In this document: positions 1-8,807 of the stretch, in pieces
Numbering within the stretch: the first letter of the stretch is position 1
How the letters are laid out: the number at the start of each line of letters is the position of its first letter
Assembly (NCBI GenBank): GCA_035538795.1
Contig: DATLJS010000017.1
Span: 21,553-85,552, forward strand
Direction: 5' to 3'
DNA length: 64,000 bases
From: JAJZGK01 sp035538795
GTDB lineage: Bacteria > Pseudomonadota > Alphaproteobacteria > Rhodospirillales > Magnetospirillaceae
Program-made: the position numbers and the translations under genes
The notes under the pieces: model-generated
Databases searched by the model: none
Told to the model about the DNA's origin: nothing
What the model saw: the letters and a program-made list of their open reading frames with translations, nothing else

Positions 1-478
1 AGGAGATATAGCCCAATTCGCCCAGCCAATCGGCATTGTTGATCATGACGGCTCCGGCGGGACCGTCGTGGAAATCCAAATACCTGGCGAATACCTGACG
101 AATTCCAGCGATGTTGGCGGCAATCTGCGCTTCGTCCAGCAAGGGGCGGCTGGTGTCGCGGAAACTGGGATCGCCGATGCGGGTGGTGCCGCCCCCCATT
201 AGAACGACGGGACGATGCCCGGCCTGTTGCAGACGGCGCAGCGACATGATGGACATCAGATGGCCCACATGCAGGCTGTCGGCGGTGGCGTCAAAGCCAA
301 TATAGGCCGTGACGGGGGAAGAACCGTTGAGCCTGTCATCCAGAGCTGCCCAATCAGAGCATTGGTGAACAGCCCCGCGGGCGATCATGGTCCGCAAAAA
401 AGCCGAACGGGGAGCCGTCGAGCTTTGGCTGGTTAAGGCCGCATCGGTGGAAACGGGATTGGAAGATATGTCTGTCAT
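1..478 (-). CDS. tyrS: Tyrosyl-tRNA synthetase, N-terminal part (cut by window edge)
   Basis: The protein would attach tyrosine to tRNA-Tyr in the cytoplasm. Reading leftwards from the ATG at 478-476, 159 codons are open to the window edge. The translation carries the class I synthetase nucleotide-binding signature, AYIGFDATADSLHVGHLM, with the HIGH-type tetrapeptide HVGH at about residues 70-73, followed by LMGGGTTRIGDPSFRD, which is typical of bacterial TyrRS. About 22 residues precede the SAFLRTMIARG block where many TyrRS proteins begin, so a later start at Met31 is possible. The KMSKS motif and the S4 domain lie outside the window. The gene is monocistronic as far as can be seen. Confidence 0.93.
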   Translation of the reverse strand, partial: MTDISSNPVSTDAALTSQSSTAPRSAFLRTMIARGAVHQCSDWAALDDRLNGSSPVTAYIGFDATADSLHVGHLMSIMSLRRLQQAGHRPVVLMGGGTTRIGDPSFRDTSRPLLDEAQIAANIAGIRQVFARYLDFHDGPAGAVMINNADWLGELGYIS

Positions 479-829
479 AGTGCTCTCCGGTTTGCCGGTC
501 CGGGGCACAGACTGTGATCAATTCGCCGCCGGGAACCGGCAGCTGGGTTTGATCGGTCATGACCAAAAACGCCGCCTATGCAGGCAGCGGATAATACGCC
601 ACGAAAGTGGGAGTCTGTCGCGTCATGATCCCCGATTTGTGGACTTGCTGGGCCCGGGGGTCAAGGAAAGATTCGCTAGCGGCGACTCTGTCGGTGATGG
701 AGCGAGCGCCGGTTTCCCAACCCCGCCGATCAGCCGCCGCAGCGAGCATGAGCGGCCTTTATTTGCGCCCGGACATGGTGATATCCGAGGGAGGATACAG
801 GCCGGTTCGGGAGCGATAAGGCGTGAATG
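479..829. other. Intergenic region upstream of tyrS
   Basis: About 350 bases lie between the tyrS start and the end of the response regulator, both on the minus strand. Open frames here have no family resemblance and run opposite to tyrS. I see no clear terminator or riboswitch. It presumably holds the tyrS promoter. Confidence 0.4.
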
Positions 830-1540
830 TCAGGAAATATCGCAAGGTTCGGTCATCACGTAACCGACGCCATAAACACTTTTGATCGGAGCTTCGAGGC
901 CCGTTTGCTTCTCAATTTTTCGGCGCAGACGAAAAACGGCGGCATCCAGGTTTCTATCGTTGTCGTGTGATTTTCTGGCCAAAGCTTTGAGAATGAATGT
1001 GCGGCTGCAAGCTTTCCCGATATTTTCGGCCAATATTTCCAGCAATTCGAGTTCCATTCCGCTCAATGTGACCCCGATGCCATGAGGGGCCGCCAGGCGC
1101 CAGCTTTTCCGGTCCAGCAGCCAGCTCTCTTCAGTGGTGGCAGGGGCCGCAGCGGCACGCGGCGGCGAGCTTGGAAGCCTGCGCAGAATATTGCGGAGCG
1201 TGGCCTCGATTTCTTTCAAGGAGACGCTTTTGTGTAGATAGGCGTCCGCTCCCTGGTCAAGGGCGCCGATACGGAAGCCCGGCTCGGCATAGGCGCTCAG
1301 CATGATAACGCCGCAGGCCGTTTTTCTTTGCGTGCGGATGTCCGTCAACAGGCAAAGGCCATTGCCATCGGGTAGGTTGACGTCAAGGATTACGCAGGAA
1401 ACCTCTTGCGTCTCCAGGAATTGCCTCATTTCTGAGGCATTGGCGAGACCGACGCAATCGAACCCGGCGCTTGTCAGGTACGAGACCAGGTCGCTCCGTT
1501 GCAGGTCGTCATCCTCGACGACGATGACGCGCTCGGTCAT
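830..1540 (-). CDS. OmpR-family DNA-binding response regulator
   Basis: This is a 236-residue two-component regulator. The receiver domain covers about residues 1-120, with the acidic cluster EDDD at 9-12, the phosphoacceptor Asp53 (VILDVNLPDG) and the conserved Lys in the HKSV segment near residue 103. An Ala/Pro-rich linker leads into a winged-helix DNA-binding domain from about residue 140 to the end (FRLRRKIE, IKSVYGVGYVM). Its ATG overlaps the stop of the upstream histidine kinase by 4 bases (ATGA), so the two are translationally coupled and almost certainly partners. The target genes cannot be told from the sequence. Confidence 0.9.
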   Translation of the reverse strand: MTERVIVVEDDDLQRSDLVSYLTSAGFDCVGLANASEMRQFLETQEVSCVILDVNLPDGNGLCLLTDIRTQRKTACGVIMLSAYAEPGFRIGALDQGADAYLHKSVSLKEIEATLRNILRRLPSSPPRAAAAPATTEESWLLDRKSWRLAAPHGIGVTLSGMELELLEILAENIGKACSRTFILKALARKSHDNDRNLDAAVFRLRRKIEKQTGLEAPIKSVYGVGYVMTEPCDIS

Positions 1541-3000
1541 TGCGTCCTCTGAATGTAGGTAACCGGAAACGCCATCTCGATGTTTGCTCCCCCATCTTTA
1601 TGATTGGAGATTGCCAGCGTTCCTCCGTGTTTTTCCAGAATCAATCTGACGATATGCAGACCAAGTCCGGTGCCGGGGAATGCAGCGGCATTGGATGCCC
1701 GGAAGAAGCGGGATCCAACTTGGCCGATTTCCTCGGGCGGGAAACCAATGCCGTGATCGCGCACACACAGAAGCATGCTTTCTCTCTCTCTGCCGATGGT
1801 CACCGAAATCTCCGACGCAGCGGGCGAATATTTCAAGGCATTGTCCAGAAGATTGATCACAGCCGTGACGATCATCACCCGGTCGCCCTTGCATGCAATC
1901 GGTTGGTTTGCCGGGGTGAAAAGGATGCGCTCGGCGCCGCTGCCGTGATTGAGGCTGGCGACGGCGGTGTGGACGATGTCGGCGGCATCCAGAGTTTCCT
2001 GGCCGAAGGATTCCAGGCTGGCCTGCTCCGCCGTAATGAGGTCTCTGATCAGTTTCGATGTCTTTTGGGCCGTCGAAAGAATGGTTTCCAACCGCGCCGA
2101 CAGATCGGCGCGATTGCCCGTCAGCGCAATCCCGGCCATTTCCGCAGAGCGGCCGATCAGCGCCAAGGCGGAGCCCAATTGATGCGCGAGCATCGTCAGG
2201 AATTGCCTTTGGTCCACTGTCTGTCGCCGCTCCCGGTCTAGCGCGTCGGCCAGGGTGACGTTTGTTTGTCGTTCGCGTCTCAAGTGCTCAGACTGGGCCT
2301 CTAAGTCGGCGGATAACCGGGCGCCGACCATCACGAGGATGGCGAAGAACGTCACGTTGTGAGAGACAAAAATTTGGAAAAAAGACCAAGCCATGATGTC
2401 AGGCGCGAAAGCCAAAGCCGGGCCGTCGGGATGGAATATGGTGAACAGGCCGCGTGCCCCGCAAAGAGCCGCGACGGCATATAGCGAGATTGATAAAAGG
2501 CCGCGTGCGATTTTTTCGCCATGGCTGCGAGACACGGCCCAAATTCCCCGGCTGAAGATCAGGGGGACGGCCATCTGGCCGATGACGATTCGGTACTGCG
2601 GAGCCTCGGGGGCCAGCCATTGGACGGCCTCGAAAGCCGCCACCGTCAAGACAGCCGTCGCCGTCACGAATCGGGGCATTCGGTGATGCCCAAGGAAAAG
2701 AGCGATACCTTCGGCTATGCAAGCCAATCCCATATTGCCGATCAGATTTCGCAACGTCACCAGATGCGGGGAGTTGCCGGGCATCGTATCCAGCAGATAC
2801 GTGCCGAAGGACAGGGGCAGCATCAGATACCCGATGGCGATCCATCCCATGCCTCGCAGATGTGATGGCCGCGCCCGCCATATTGCCAAAGCAATCACGC
2901 CGTCCAAAACGGCATTGGATACCATGAAGGTTGCGGCGCTCGTCATGTCCAGCATGTCTATTTCAGCCGCAAATTTTGGTCGATGTGATTGTTTCTGCAT
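1537..3000 (-). CDS. Membrane sensor histidine kinase with multi-helix N-terminus
   Basis: This 487-residue sensor kinase partners the regulator it overlaps. Roughly the first 235 residues contain about seven hydrophobic stretches, suggesting an integral-membrane sensor region without a large periplasmic loop. A short coiled segment leads to the dimerisation domain, where the H-box reads AHQLGSALALI rather than the usual AHELRTPL. The catalytic domain has an N-box (INLLDNALKYSP) and G-boxes (DHGIGFPPEE, GTGLGLHIVR). The H-box deviates but keeps the His, so the kinase is probably active. The start at 3000 has only a distant AGGAGA upstream, and Met at about codon 16 is an alternative. The signal sensed is unknown. 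Confidence 0.85.
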   Translation of the reverse strand: MQKQSHRPKFAAEIDMLDMTSAATFMVSNAVLDGVIALAIWRARPSHLRGMGWIAIGYLMLPLSFGTYLLDTMPGNSPHLVTLRNLIGNMGLACIAEGIALFLGHHRMPRFVTATAVLTVAAFEAVQWLAPEAPQYRIVIGQMAVPLIFSRGIWAVSRSHGEKIARGLLSISLYAVAALCGARGLFTIFHPDGPALAFAPDIMAWSFFQIFVSHNVTFFAILVMVGARLSADLEAQSEHLRRERQTNVTLADALDRERRQTVDQRQFLTMLAHQLGSALALIGRSAEMAGIALTGNRADLSARLETILSTAQKTSKLIRDLITAEQASLESFGQETLDAADIVHTAVASLNHGSGAERILFTPANQPIACKGDRVMIVTAVINLLDNALKYSPAASEISVTIGRERESMLLCVRDHGIGFPPEEIGQVGSRFFRASNAAAFPGTGLGLHIVRLILEKHGGTLAISNHKDGGANIEMAFPVTYIQRTQ

Positions 3001-3524
3001 GACGGCATGCGGACATTTCTCCTGAATATGATTGGAAACCTAATTGCCTTAGTCCGAGGGCTAAGGCAAGAGGATCACACGCATTTTTACGCAATGCCAC
3101 GGACAACGCGTTTTGTTCGAACCATTCCCACTTAGATAATGTTGGTAATTATTAGTAATAATTTAAATTTATTGATGATTATTTCGAATTATTTTTAATA
3201 ATTGATCTCTGTATGTTTTGAAAAAATCGTGATGTATTTTCGTATCTGAGAATTGTATTTAAAATTTTGATAACTTTCATATTGTGGTTGTCGGGAATTT
3301 TTTTAATTAAATGTTGCGATGATGTTGTGGCGAGAAATTTCTGTTGCCTAACACGTTCGTGTATTTTTAATGTAATTAATAATTTCGTCGGCCCAAATAT
3401 TAGGGGAGGTATTGCTTTAAATATAGTCTTGTTGACTTTGTTTGTTTAACAGTAAGTGTATTGTTGTTTTGTGTATTGTTTTGTTGCTTCGGGGGTGGTT
3501 AGCGTGTCTGGAGGGGTGTTGACG
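3001..3524. other. AT-rich intergenic island upstream of the autotransporter
   Basis: About 520 bases separate the kinase start from the autotransporter start. From roughly 3110 to 3480 the sequence is strikingly AT-rich (runs such as taataatttaaatttatt), unlike the GC-rich surroundings. Short frames within it look fortuitous. It is likely a promoter region for both flanking genes and a candidate target for xenogeneic silencing proteins. Confidence 0.5.
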
Positions 3525-5759
3525 ATGTTTGCAGCGAATACCGTGGCTGGCATGGGGCGTTTCATCGGTTGCCGTAGTGTCCTTATGGCCGGAGTGGCTT
3601 TGACGGCCCTGCTGGGGAGAACCGCTTCCGCTGCGGAATGCGGGATTTCGATCACCGATACCACAACCAGCGCGGGTTGCGAGATTTCTGGAAATAATAC
3701 TTATTCCATTGGTTCGGGGGGCTCGGTGACGAACCTCTCCAATATGAATAATGCGGTAATTGTGACGAGCTCCGCCACAAGTGCTGATTTAATCAATAAT
3801 GGGGCTATTACTGGAGCGCAATCGGGTATCTGGAGCTATAACGGAACGATATCCAATTTAACTAATGGCAGCTCAACCAACACTCAGGCAACGATAAGCG
3901 CCAGTGAAAGTACATATAGCGCTTTTGGCATACTTGGGAATCCTAATGGTTATTTTGGAGTCCTGACCAATTACGGCACGATTCAGGGGGCCTCGACCAA
4001 AGATACAGCCGATTATGGTGGCTATGGGATATTTTTGTCCGGGGGCAATATCGGCACTTTGAACAATTATGGCTCCATCATTGGCACTGATTCCGTTAGC
4101 GGAGTAGGCAGTGGAATTCTTTCGTATTCGGCAACCATTGGCACTTTGGCCAATGAGACTGGTGCGACTATCAACGGAACTCAGTATGGTATCCAAAACA
4201 ATAGTGGAACCATTACGACTCTGAACAATTACGGCACCATCAGCGGCGGTACATACGATATCTTTAACAGTGGAATCATTTCTACCCTGACCAATGCTCA
4301 AAGTGGCTTAACTTATTACAAAACGAGTGGTTCGTTAAACAATTACGTTGTTTACGTAACCAACAGTAGTAATTACGGCTCTTTGATCGTTCTCAGCAGC
4401 GGTGGCTTGAGTCTGTCGTCGTTGGGCATCGCGGGGAACTATACGTCCGGCAGGACTTACTCCGACGTCATTAAGTTGAGTAGCGGCGGAACGCTGACAC
4501 TGGGCGGCACCACGATCAGCAGCGGCAGTTATGATTATACCTATAACGGTATTAGCTATAGCGTTACGTTGGATACGTCCTCTTGTTCTGTGGGATACAC
4601 TTGCTACAACTTGACCGCCGGCAGCGGTTCCAGCAGTGGATGGACGGCCAAGGGGATATCGGCCGGCGGTGGTGCCACCAATCTAGGTGCGGCGCTGGAC
4701 GTCATTTCGAACAATAGCGGTTTGTCCAGCCAGCTGACGGCCTTGAGCGCTCTGTCCTCCTCGGGGCAGGCTTTCGCTTTGAGGCAGCTTGCCGCAAACA
4801 CCATTTCGACGTCGGTGGGGTCGACCGGTGCGACCGTTACACCCAGCAATACCGCCATCGACACTCATCTTTCGGCTACCGTCGCCGATGCTTCCGGAAA
4901 CAAGGGAGCGGCGGCAGGCAACGCCTTCCAGCAGGGCTCCGTCTGGGGGCAGGTGCTGGGCAACCACTCCAGCCTCGACAACTCGTCGGCGGGTGACGGC
5001 TTCTCGTCCAACGCCTTCGGTTTCCTGGTTGGTGCCGACACCTTCGCTTCCGATAATGCCGTTGCTGGCTTTGCTTTCAACTGGCTGCGCAACAATGCCA
5101 AAGGCAAAGGCGACAGCTCTGGCAATTCCACCACCACCGACACCTATCAGTTGAGCCTTTACGGTTCATGGCGGCCGGGTGGCGATCCTTTGTGGTTGCA
5201 GGGCTTGGTTGCGGCCGGGATCAATCAGTATGACCAGAAGCGCGATATCGACTATTTGAACGAAACCGCCAGCGCCAAATATTATGGTTTGCAGGCCCAG
5301 GTCAAAACCACCGTCGGCTACGATTTCCCGTTGGAGGGCGGTTTTACCGCATCGCCGCTGGGAAGCTTGCAGGTTTCGCGTATGCAGAACCGCGGCTATA
5401 CCGAAACCGGCAGCACGGTTAACCAGTCGATCGCGGCCCAAGGTTTCAACAGTGCCGAGAGTGTGATCGGCGGCAGGCTGGTCCGGACGTTCGGCACCAA
5501 TTTCGGCGATTTGACCGCTGATATCCAAGCCGGCTGGCTGCACGACTATCTGCACAGCCCGATCACTACGGTGGCGACACTGGCAGGGACTGGCTATGTG
5601 ATTAACACGGCTCGCCTGCCCTCGAACGGCGCGCAGTTGAGTCTGGGGGCCACCGTGCAGCAGAGTGACGATATTTCCATCCGCCTGGAATATCAGGGCG
5701 ACTTGCGCGATGGCTATCAAAGCCACACCGGCTTGCTGAAACTGAGGGAAAGTCTCTAA
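3525..5759 (+). CDS. Autotransporter-type outer-membrane protein
   Basis: This 744-residue protein has a Sec signal peptide (VALTALLGRTASAA, likely cut before ECG), a passenger and a C-terminal autotransporter barrel. The passenger (about residues 35-370) is rich in Ser, Thr, Asn and Gly, with a recurring NNYGTI/LTN motif typical of parallel beta-helix surface proteins. From about residue 480 onward it resembles the autotransporter barrel (SVWGQVLGNHSSLD, YGSWRPGG, RLEYQGDLRDGYQSH). The last residues are KLRESL, so the usual terminal aromatic is missing. I chose ATG 3525 because GGAGGGG sits eight bases upstream; an earlier in-frame start at 3456 has no such site. The passenger is visibly more AT-rich than the barrel, which suggests domain-level transfer or shuffling. 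The function of the passenger is unknown. Confidence 0.85.
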   Translation: MFAANTVAGMGRFIGCRSVLMAGVALTALLGRTASAAECGISITDTTTSAGCEISGNNTYSIGSGGSVTNLSNMNNAVIVTSSATSADLINNGAITGAQSGIWSYNGTISNLTNGSSTNTQATISASESTYSAFGILGNPNGYFGVLTNYGTIQGASTKDTADYGGYGIFLSGGNIGTLNNYGSIIGTDSVSGVGSGILSYSATIGTLANETGATINGTQYGIQNNSGTITTLNNYGTISGGTYDIFNSGIISTLTNAQSGLTYYKTSGSLNNYVVYVTNSSNYGSLIVLSSGGLSLSSLGIAGNYTSGRTYSDVIKLSSGGTLTLGGTTISSGSYDYTYNGISYSVTLDTSSCSVGYTCYNLTAGSGSSSGWTAKGISAGGGATNLGAALDVISNNSGLSSQLTALSALSSSGQAFALRQLAANTISTSVGSTGATVTPSNTAIDTHLSATVADASGNKGAAAGNAFQQGSVWGQVLGNHSSLDNSSAGDGFSSNAFGFLVGADTFASDNAVAGFAFNWLRNNAKGKGDSSGNSTTTDTYQLSLYGSWRPGGDPLWLQGLVAAGINQYDQKRDIDYLNETASAKYYGLQAQVKTTVGYDFPLEGGFTASPLGSLQVSRMQNRGYTETGSTVNQSIAAQGFNSAESVIGGRLVRTFGTNFGDLTADIQAGWLHDYLHSPITTVATLAGTGYVINTARLPSNGAQLSLGATVQQSDDISIRLEYQGDLRDGYQSHTGLLKLRESL

Positions 5760-5780
5760 AGAGAACGGCCGCGCAGAAAA

Positions 5781-5806
5781 GCCCGGCGGAAACGCCGGGC
5801 TTTTTT
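5781..5806 (+). terminator. Rho-independent terminator after the autotransporter
   Basis: An eight-base stem (gcccggcg / cgccgggc) with a GAAA tetraloop is followed directly by six T residues. It lies 21 bases after the autotransporter stop. Confidence 0.9.
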
Positions 5807-5963
5807 CATGATGGTTCCGAGCATCTGACATCCCATTGGCCGTCGGCGCTGTTTTTTCCGGAATATGCAGCAAAAATCGCAGGTGCTATCGTCTTTTAGG
5901 CGGGCCGGTCGCCTGTTGCCTGCCATCGTCGCCTGATATCTTTTTTTGTGGGAGGAGCAGGGC

Positions 5964-6773
5964 ATGAAGGCGGTCGTCGTTCTTTTGTGTCTTGCCGTGG
6001 CGGCTTGTTCGAGTACCGGAGAACGCCAGTCTTTAGGGCCGGACTTGGCCCATGCCGCTGGCTGGAATTGGGAAACGCTGGATGGTGGGAGCTTTCGTCT
6101 TGCCTCTGCCGTTGCGCCGATGAAGCCTTCGGCAAAGTTGGTCGTCTATCTTGAAGGCGACGGTTTCGCTTATGTCCGCCCGTCCCAGCCGTCGCAAAAT
6201 CCCACTCCTACCGACCCGGTCGCCCTGCGTCTGGCTCTGGCCGCTCCCACTCGCGACGCCAACCTGGCTTGGCTTGGTCGGCCCTGCCAATATATCGACT
6301 CTTCCCGCTGCGACAGTGCCTACTGGACCGGCTGGCGTTATGCGCCGGAAGTCCTCGACAGCATGAATATGTCCATCGATCAAATTAAAAGCCGGAGCCA
6401 TGCCAATCAGATCGTTCTCGTGGGCTATTCCGGTGGCGGCGCCATCGCGGTACTGCTGGCGGCTCGGCGCGGTGACGTGAAAGGCGTCGTGACCGTCGCC
6501 GCGAATCTCGACCTGGGATATTGGACCCGGCGCGATGGCCTGGCTCCTCTGGCGGGATCTCTTGATCCGGCCGATATCGCGCCGTCGCTTGGTGCGGTAC
6601 CGCAGGTTCACTTCACTGGTGGGCGGGATAAGACCGTCGGCACCGATGTCGTGCGTTCCTTCATGGCGCGTTTGCCGTCCGGAACGCCTGCCAGACTGAT
6701 TGAAATCTCGGACTATACCCATGCCTGTTGCTGGGCTCGGGATTGGCCGCGGCTTGCCGCCGAGATGGAATAA
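5964..6773 (+). CDS. Lipoprotein alpha/beta-hydrolase-like protein
   Basis: This 269-residue predicted lipoprotein begins with a short hydrophobic segment and a lipobox (LAVAAC, Cys15), so it should be anchored in the outer or inner membrane facing the periplasm. The rest looks like an alpha/beta hydrolase: the nucleophile elbow GYSGGG, a candidate acid in GGRDKT, and a candidate catalytic His in DYTHACCW near the end. An early VVYLEGDGF segment may form the oxyanion-hole strand. The ATG at 5964 is preceded six bases upstream by GGAGGAG, which decides the start. It stands alone between two transcription units. The substrate is unknown; esterase or lipase activity is an inference from the fold. 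Confidence 0.75.
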   Translation: MKAVVVLLCLAVAACSSTGERQSLGPDLAHAAGWNWETLDGGSFRLASAVAPMKPSAKLVVYLEGDGFAYVRPSQPSQNPTPTDPVALRLALAAPTRDANLAWLGRPCQYIDSSRCDSAYWTGWRYAPEVLDSMNMSIDQIKSRSHANQIVLVGYSGGGAIAVLLAARRGDVKGVVTVAANLDLGYWTRRDGLAPLAGSLDPADIAPSLGAVPQVHFTGGRDKTVGTDVVRSFMARLPSGTPARLIEISDYTHACCWARDWPRLAAEME

Positions 6774-6879
6774 TCGGCGAAAGCTGCCGAACTGGCCGGG
6801 CTTCCAGGCAGGACCACGCAGCCTGCCTAAAAGAATGCGGCATTTGCGGAGAGGCAGGTCTTTCCAAGAAGAATATTTG

Positions 6880-6908
6880 GCTGTCGGCGGCAGAAGGGCG
6901 CCGACAGC
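6880..6908 (-). terminator. Hairpin downstream of the reductase gene
   Basis: A perfect ten-base inverted repeat (gctgtcggcg / cgccgacagc) lies 13 bases past the reductase stop on the minus strand. The following sequence is only moderately U-rich in the transcript, so termination is likely but not certain. Confidence 0.45.
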
Positions 6909-6921
6909 TTGTCGGGCCGGA

Positions 6922-7809
6922 TCAGGCGGCGAGATTTCTCAAGTCCTCCAAAAGACCGGGGCCGATGGGCTGCCATCCCAGAGTCTGTTTGGTCTGCAGG
7001 CTGGAGGCCGGCATGTCCAGCCCGGCGAACATCGCCAGCCAGCCGAAGAAGGCCGGAGCCTCGTCCAGACTGATGGAGCGGACGGGCAGGGCAAGGCGCG
7101 CCGCGATGGTTTCGGCGATGGCCCGCATGGGGACACCCTCTTCGGCCACAGCATGGTATTTGGCGTTCGGCTCGGCCCGTTCGACCGCCAGCCGGTAAAG
7201 CCGGGCGACGTCGAGGCGATGGGCGGCGGGCCAACGGTTCTGGCCGTCGCCGATGTAGACGCATTCCCCTTGCGTCCGATAGAGGCCGATGGCCGGGGTG
7301 ATCAATCCCTGGCTGAATTGGTCATGGACTTGCGGCAAACGCACGATCGAGACATTGCCGCCGATGGCGACAATGGACATCGCCGCTTCTTCCGAGGCGG
7401 CGCGGGGGTGCCGGTCCGAACCGATGATGGCGTTGCCTTCCTTGGCGAGTTCTCCGGGGATGGAATTGGCGATTGGCGTTCCCGACGTCACCACCAGGGG
7501 ACGGTCCGATCCGGCCAAGGCCGAGCCCAAGGCGGCGATGACGGCGCGGTCGTCTTCGCAATTCGCCTTGAATCGGGAAAAATCGTGATTGAAAGCCAGA
7601 TGGATGACCGCGTCCGATCCGGCAGCGGTTTCCTTCAGGCTGGCGAGGTCTTCCAGCGAGCCCAAACAGACTTCGGCGCCCAGCGCCGCCAGGGCTGGGG
7701 CTTTCTCTTTGGAACGGCACAGGCCAAGCACCCGATGGCCTGCGGCGATCAGTTCCTGCACGACGGCCGAGCCGATGTTGCCCGATGCTCCGGTCACGAA
7801 AATACGCAT
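6922..7809 (-). CDS. NAD(P)-dependent extended short-chain dehydrogenase/epimerase-like protein
   Basis: This 295-residue protein has an N-terminal Rossmann fold with the glycine motif GASGNIGSAV at residues 7-16 and the downstream pattern of atypical or extended SDR enzymes that bind NAD(P) (DAVIHLAFNHD, VVTSGTPIANS). The classical YxxxK catalytic pair is not obvious, which suggests an atypical SDR such as an NmrA- or SDR5-like reductase. The start at 7809 is supported by AGGAGA eight bases upstream; the much longer open frame that continues upstream runs antisense through the divergent regulator and is not real. The neighbouring XRE regulator is divergent, separated by about 80-90 bases, and probably controls this gene. 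The substrate is unknown. Confidence 0.8.
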   Translation of the reverse strand: MRIFVTGASGNIGSAVVQELIAAGHRVLGLCRSKEKAPALAALGAEVCLGSLEDLASLKETAAGSDAVIHLAFNHDFSRFKANCEDDRAVIAALGSALAGSDRPLVVTSGTPIANSIPGELAKEGNAIIGSDRHPRAASEEAAMSIVAIGGNVSIVRLPQVHDQFSQGLITPAIGLYRTQGECVYIGDGQNRWPAAHRLDVARLYRLAVERAEPNAKYHAVAEEGVPMRAIAETIAARLALPVRSISLDEAPAFFGWLAMFAGLDMPASSLQTKQTLGWQPIGPGLLEDLRNLAA

Positions 7810-7870
7810 GGTCAAGATCTCCTGCTTTTGCGGAAGACAAAGTTCCATGCCGGCCTTATCCTGGTAAAGT

Positions 7871-7894
7871 AGTGATATTATCCTATTATAGTGA
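7871..7894. promoter_or_regulatory. 24-base mirror repeat in the divergent promoter region
   Basis: The intergenic space between the reductase and the XRE regulator holds a sequence that reads the same forwards and backwards on one strand (AGTGATATTATC followed by its letter-reversal, CTATTATAGTGA). It contains two direct TATTAT copies flanked by AGTGA. It could be the regulator's operator or overlapping -10 elements. The GTG at 7891 overlaps its edge. Confidence 0.4.
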
Positions 7895-7902
7895 GTAACC
7901 GG

Positions 7903-8733
7903 ATGCCGAGAAACGCCAACCTGTTGGGCTGCTTCTTGAAGGATCGCCGGGCCAAGCTTGATCCCGTGGCCTTGGGATTTCCCGCCGGGCGGCGACGGAC
8001 CCCTGGCTTGCGCCGGGAAGAGGTGGCGAGCCGCGCCAATATCAGCCCGACCTGGTACACCTGGTTGGAACAGGGGCGCGGCGGCGCCCCCTCGTCCGAG
8101 GTTCTGGATCGCGTCGCTCACGCTCTGATGTTGACCGATGTTGAACGGGAACATCTGTTCCTGTTGGGGTTGGGGCGGGCTCCGGATGTGGAATACCGCA
8201 AGAACGACGGCGTCACACCCCGATTGCAGCGGGTGCTGGACGCGCTCGACCCTTGTCCGGCGCTGATCCGAACGGCGACCTGGGACGTGGTCGCCTGGAA
8301 CAAGGCGGCGACGGTGATGCTGATGGATTACGCTTCGCTGCCGCCGGATCAGCGCAACATCCTGCGTTTCTTCTTTCTTGACCCGCGCGCCCGCGCCGCG
8401 CAGTACGACTGGGACAGCGTGGCTCGTTTCGTCTTGGGAGCCTTTCGGATCGACACCACCCGCGCCGGAGCCGCCGCCGAGGCCATGCCGCTGGTGAACG
8501 AGCTTTGCCGCCTTAGTCCCGAATTCGACGCCATGTGGCACGACAACGACGTGCCTGCGCCGCATGGCGACGGAATCAAGCGCATCCGCCATCCTCAGCT
8601 TGGGCAGCTGACTTTCGAATATTCAGCCTTCGCCGTGGACGGCCGTCCTGATTTGAGCATGGTGGTGTACAATCCGGCGACGCCGGAAGATGCCGAACGC
8701 ATCGGGGTGATGGCTGAAACGGTCCGAGTATAG
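7903..8733 (+). CDS. XRE-family transcriptional regulator with MmyB-like domain
   Basis: This protein of about 276 residues has an N-terminal helix-turn-helix of the XRE class (residues about 6-80; RTPGLRREEVASRANISPTWYTWLEQGR is the family hallmark). A C-terminal MmyB-like ligand-binding domain follows (ALIRTATWDVVAWNKAA, YDWDSVARFVLGAFR, HPQLGQLTFEYSAF). Such proteins usually sit divergent from a short-chain dehydrogenase gene and control it, as here. ATG 7903 and GTG 7891 are both possible starts, and neither has a strong ribosome-binding site. Ligand and operator are not known. Confidence 0.88.
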   Translation: MPRNANLLGCFLKDRRAKLDPVALGFPAGRRRTPGLRREEVASRANISPTWYTWLEQGRGGAPSSEVLDRVAHALMLTDVEREHLFLLGLGRAPDVEYRKNDGVTPRLQRVLDALDPCPALIRTATWDVVAWNKAATVMLMDYASLPPDQRNILRFFFLDPRARAAQYDWDSVARFVLGAFRIDTTRAGAAAEAMPLVNELCRLSPEFDAMWHDNDVPAPHGDGIKRIRHPQLGQLTFEYSAFAVDGRPDLSMVVYNPATPEDAERIGVMAETVRV

Positions 8734-8807
8734 GCAGCGGGGTGGCGGCGGTGATGCGAACGGCCATGACGTGCCAGCCAGGCCGTTCGGCATTCCCTCC
8801 ACGTTTT

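Noticed and set aside
3267..3449. Short hydrophobic frame in the AT-rich island
   Set aside because: No ribosome-binding site and no family likeness; hydrophobic codons are expected by chance in AT-rich DNA.
7810..8592. N-terminal extension that would fuse 260 residues to the SDR protein
   Set aside because: It runs antisense through the well-supported XRE regulator, and the internal ATG at 7809 has a good ribosome-binding site.
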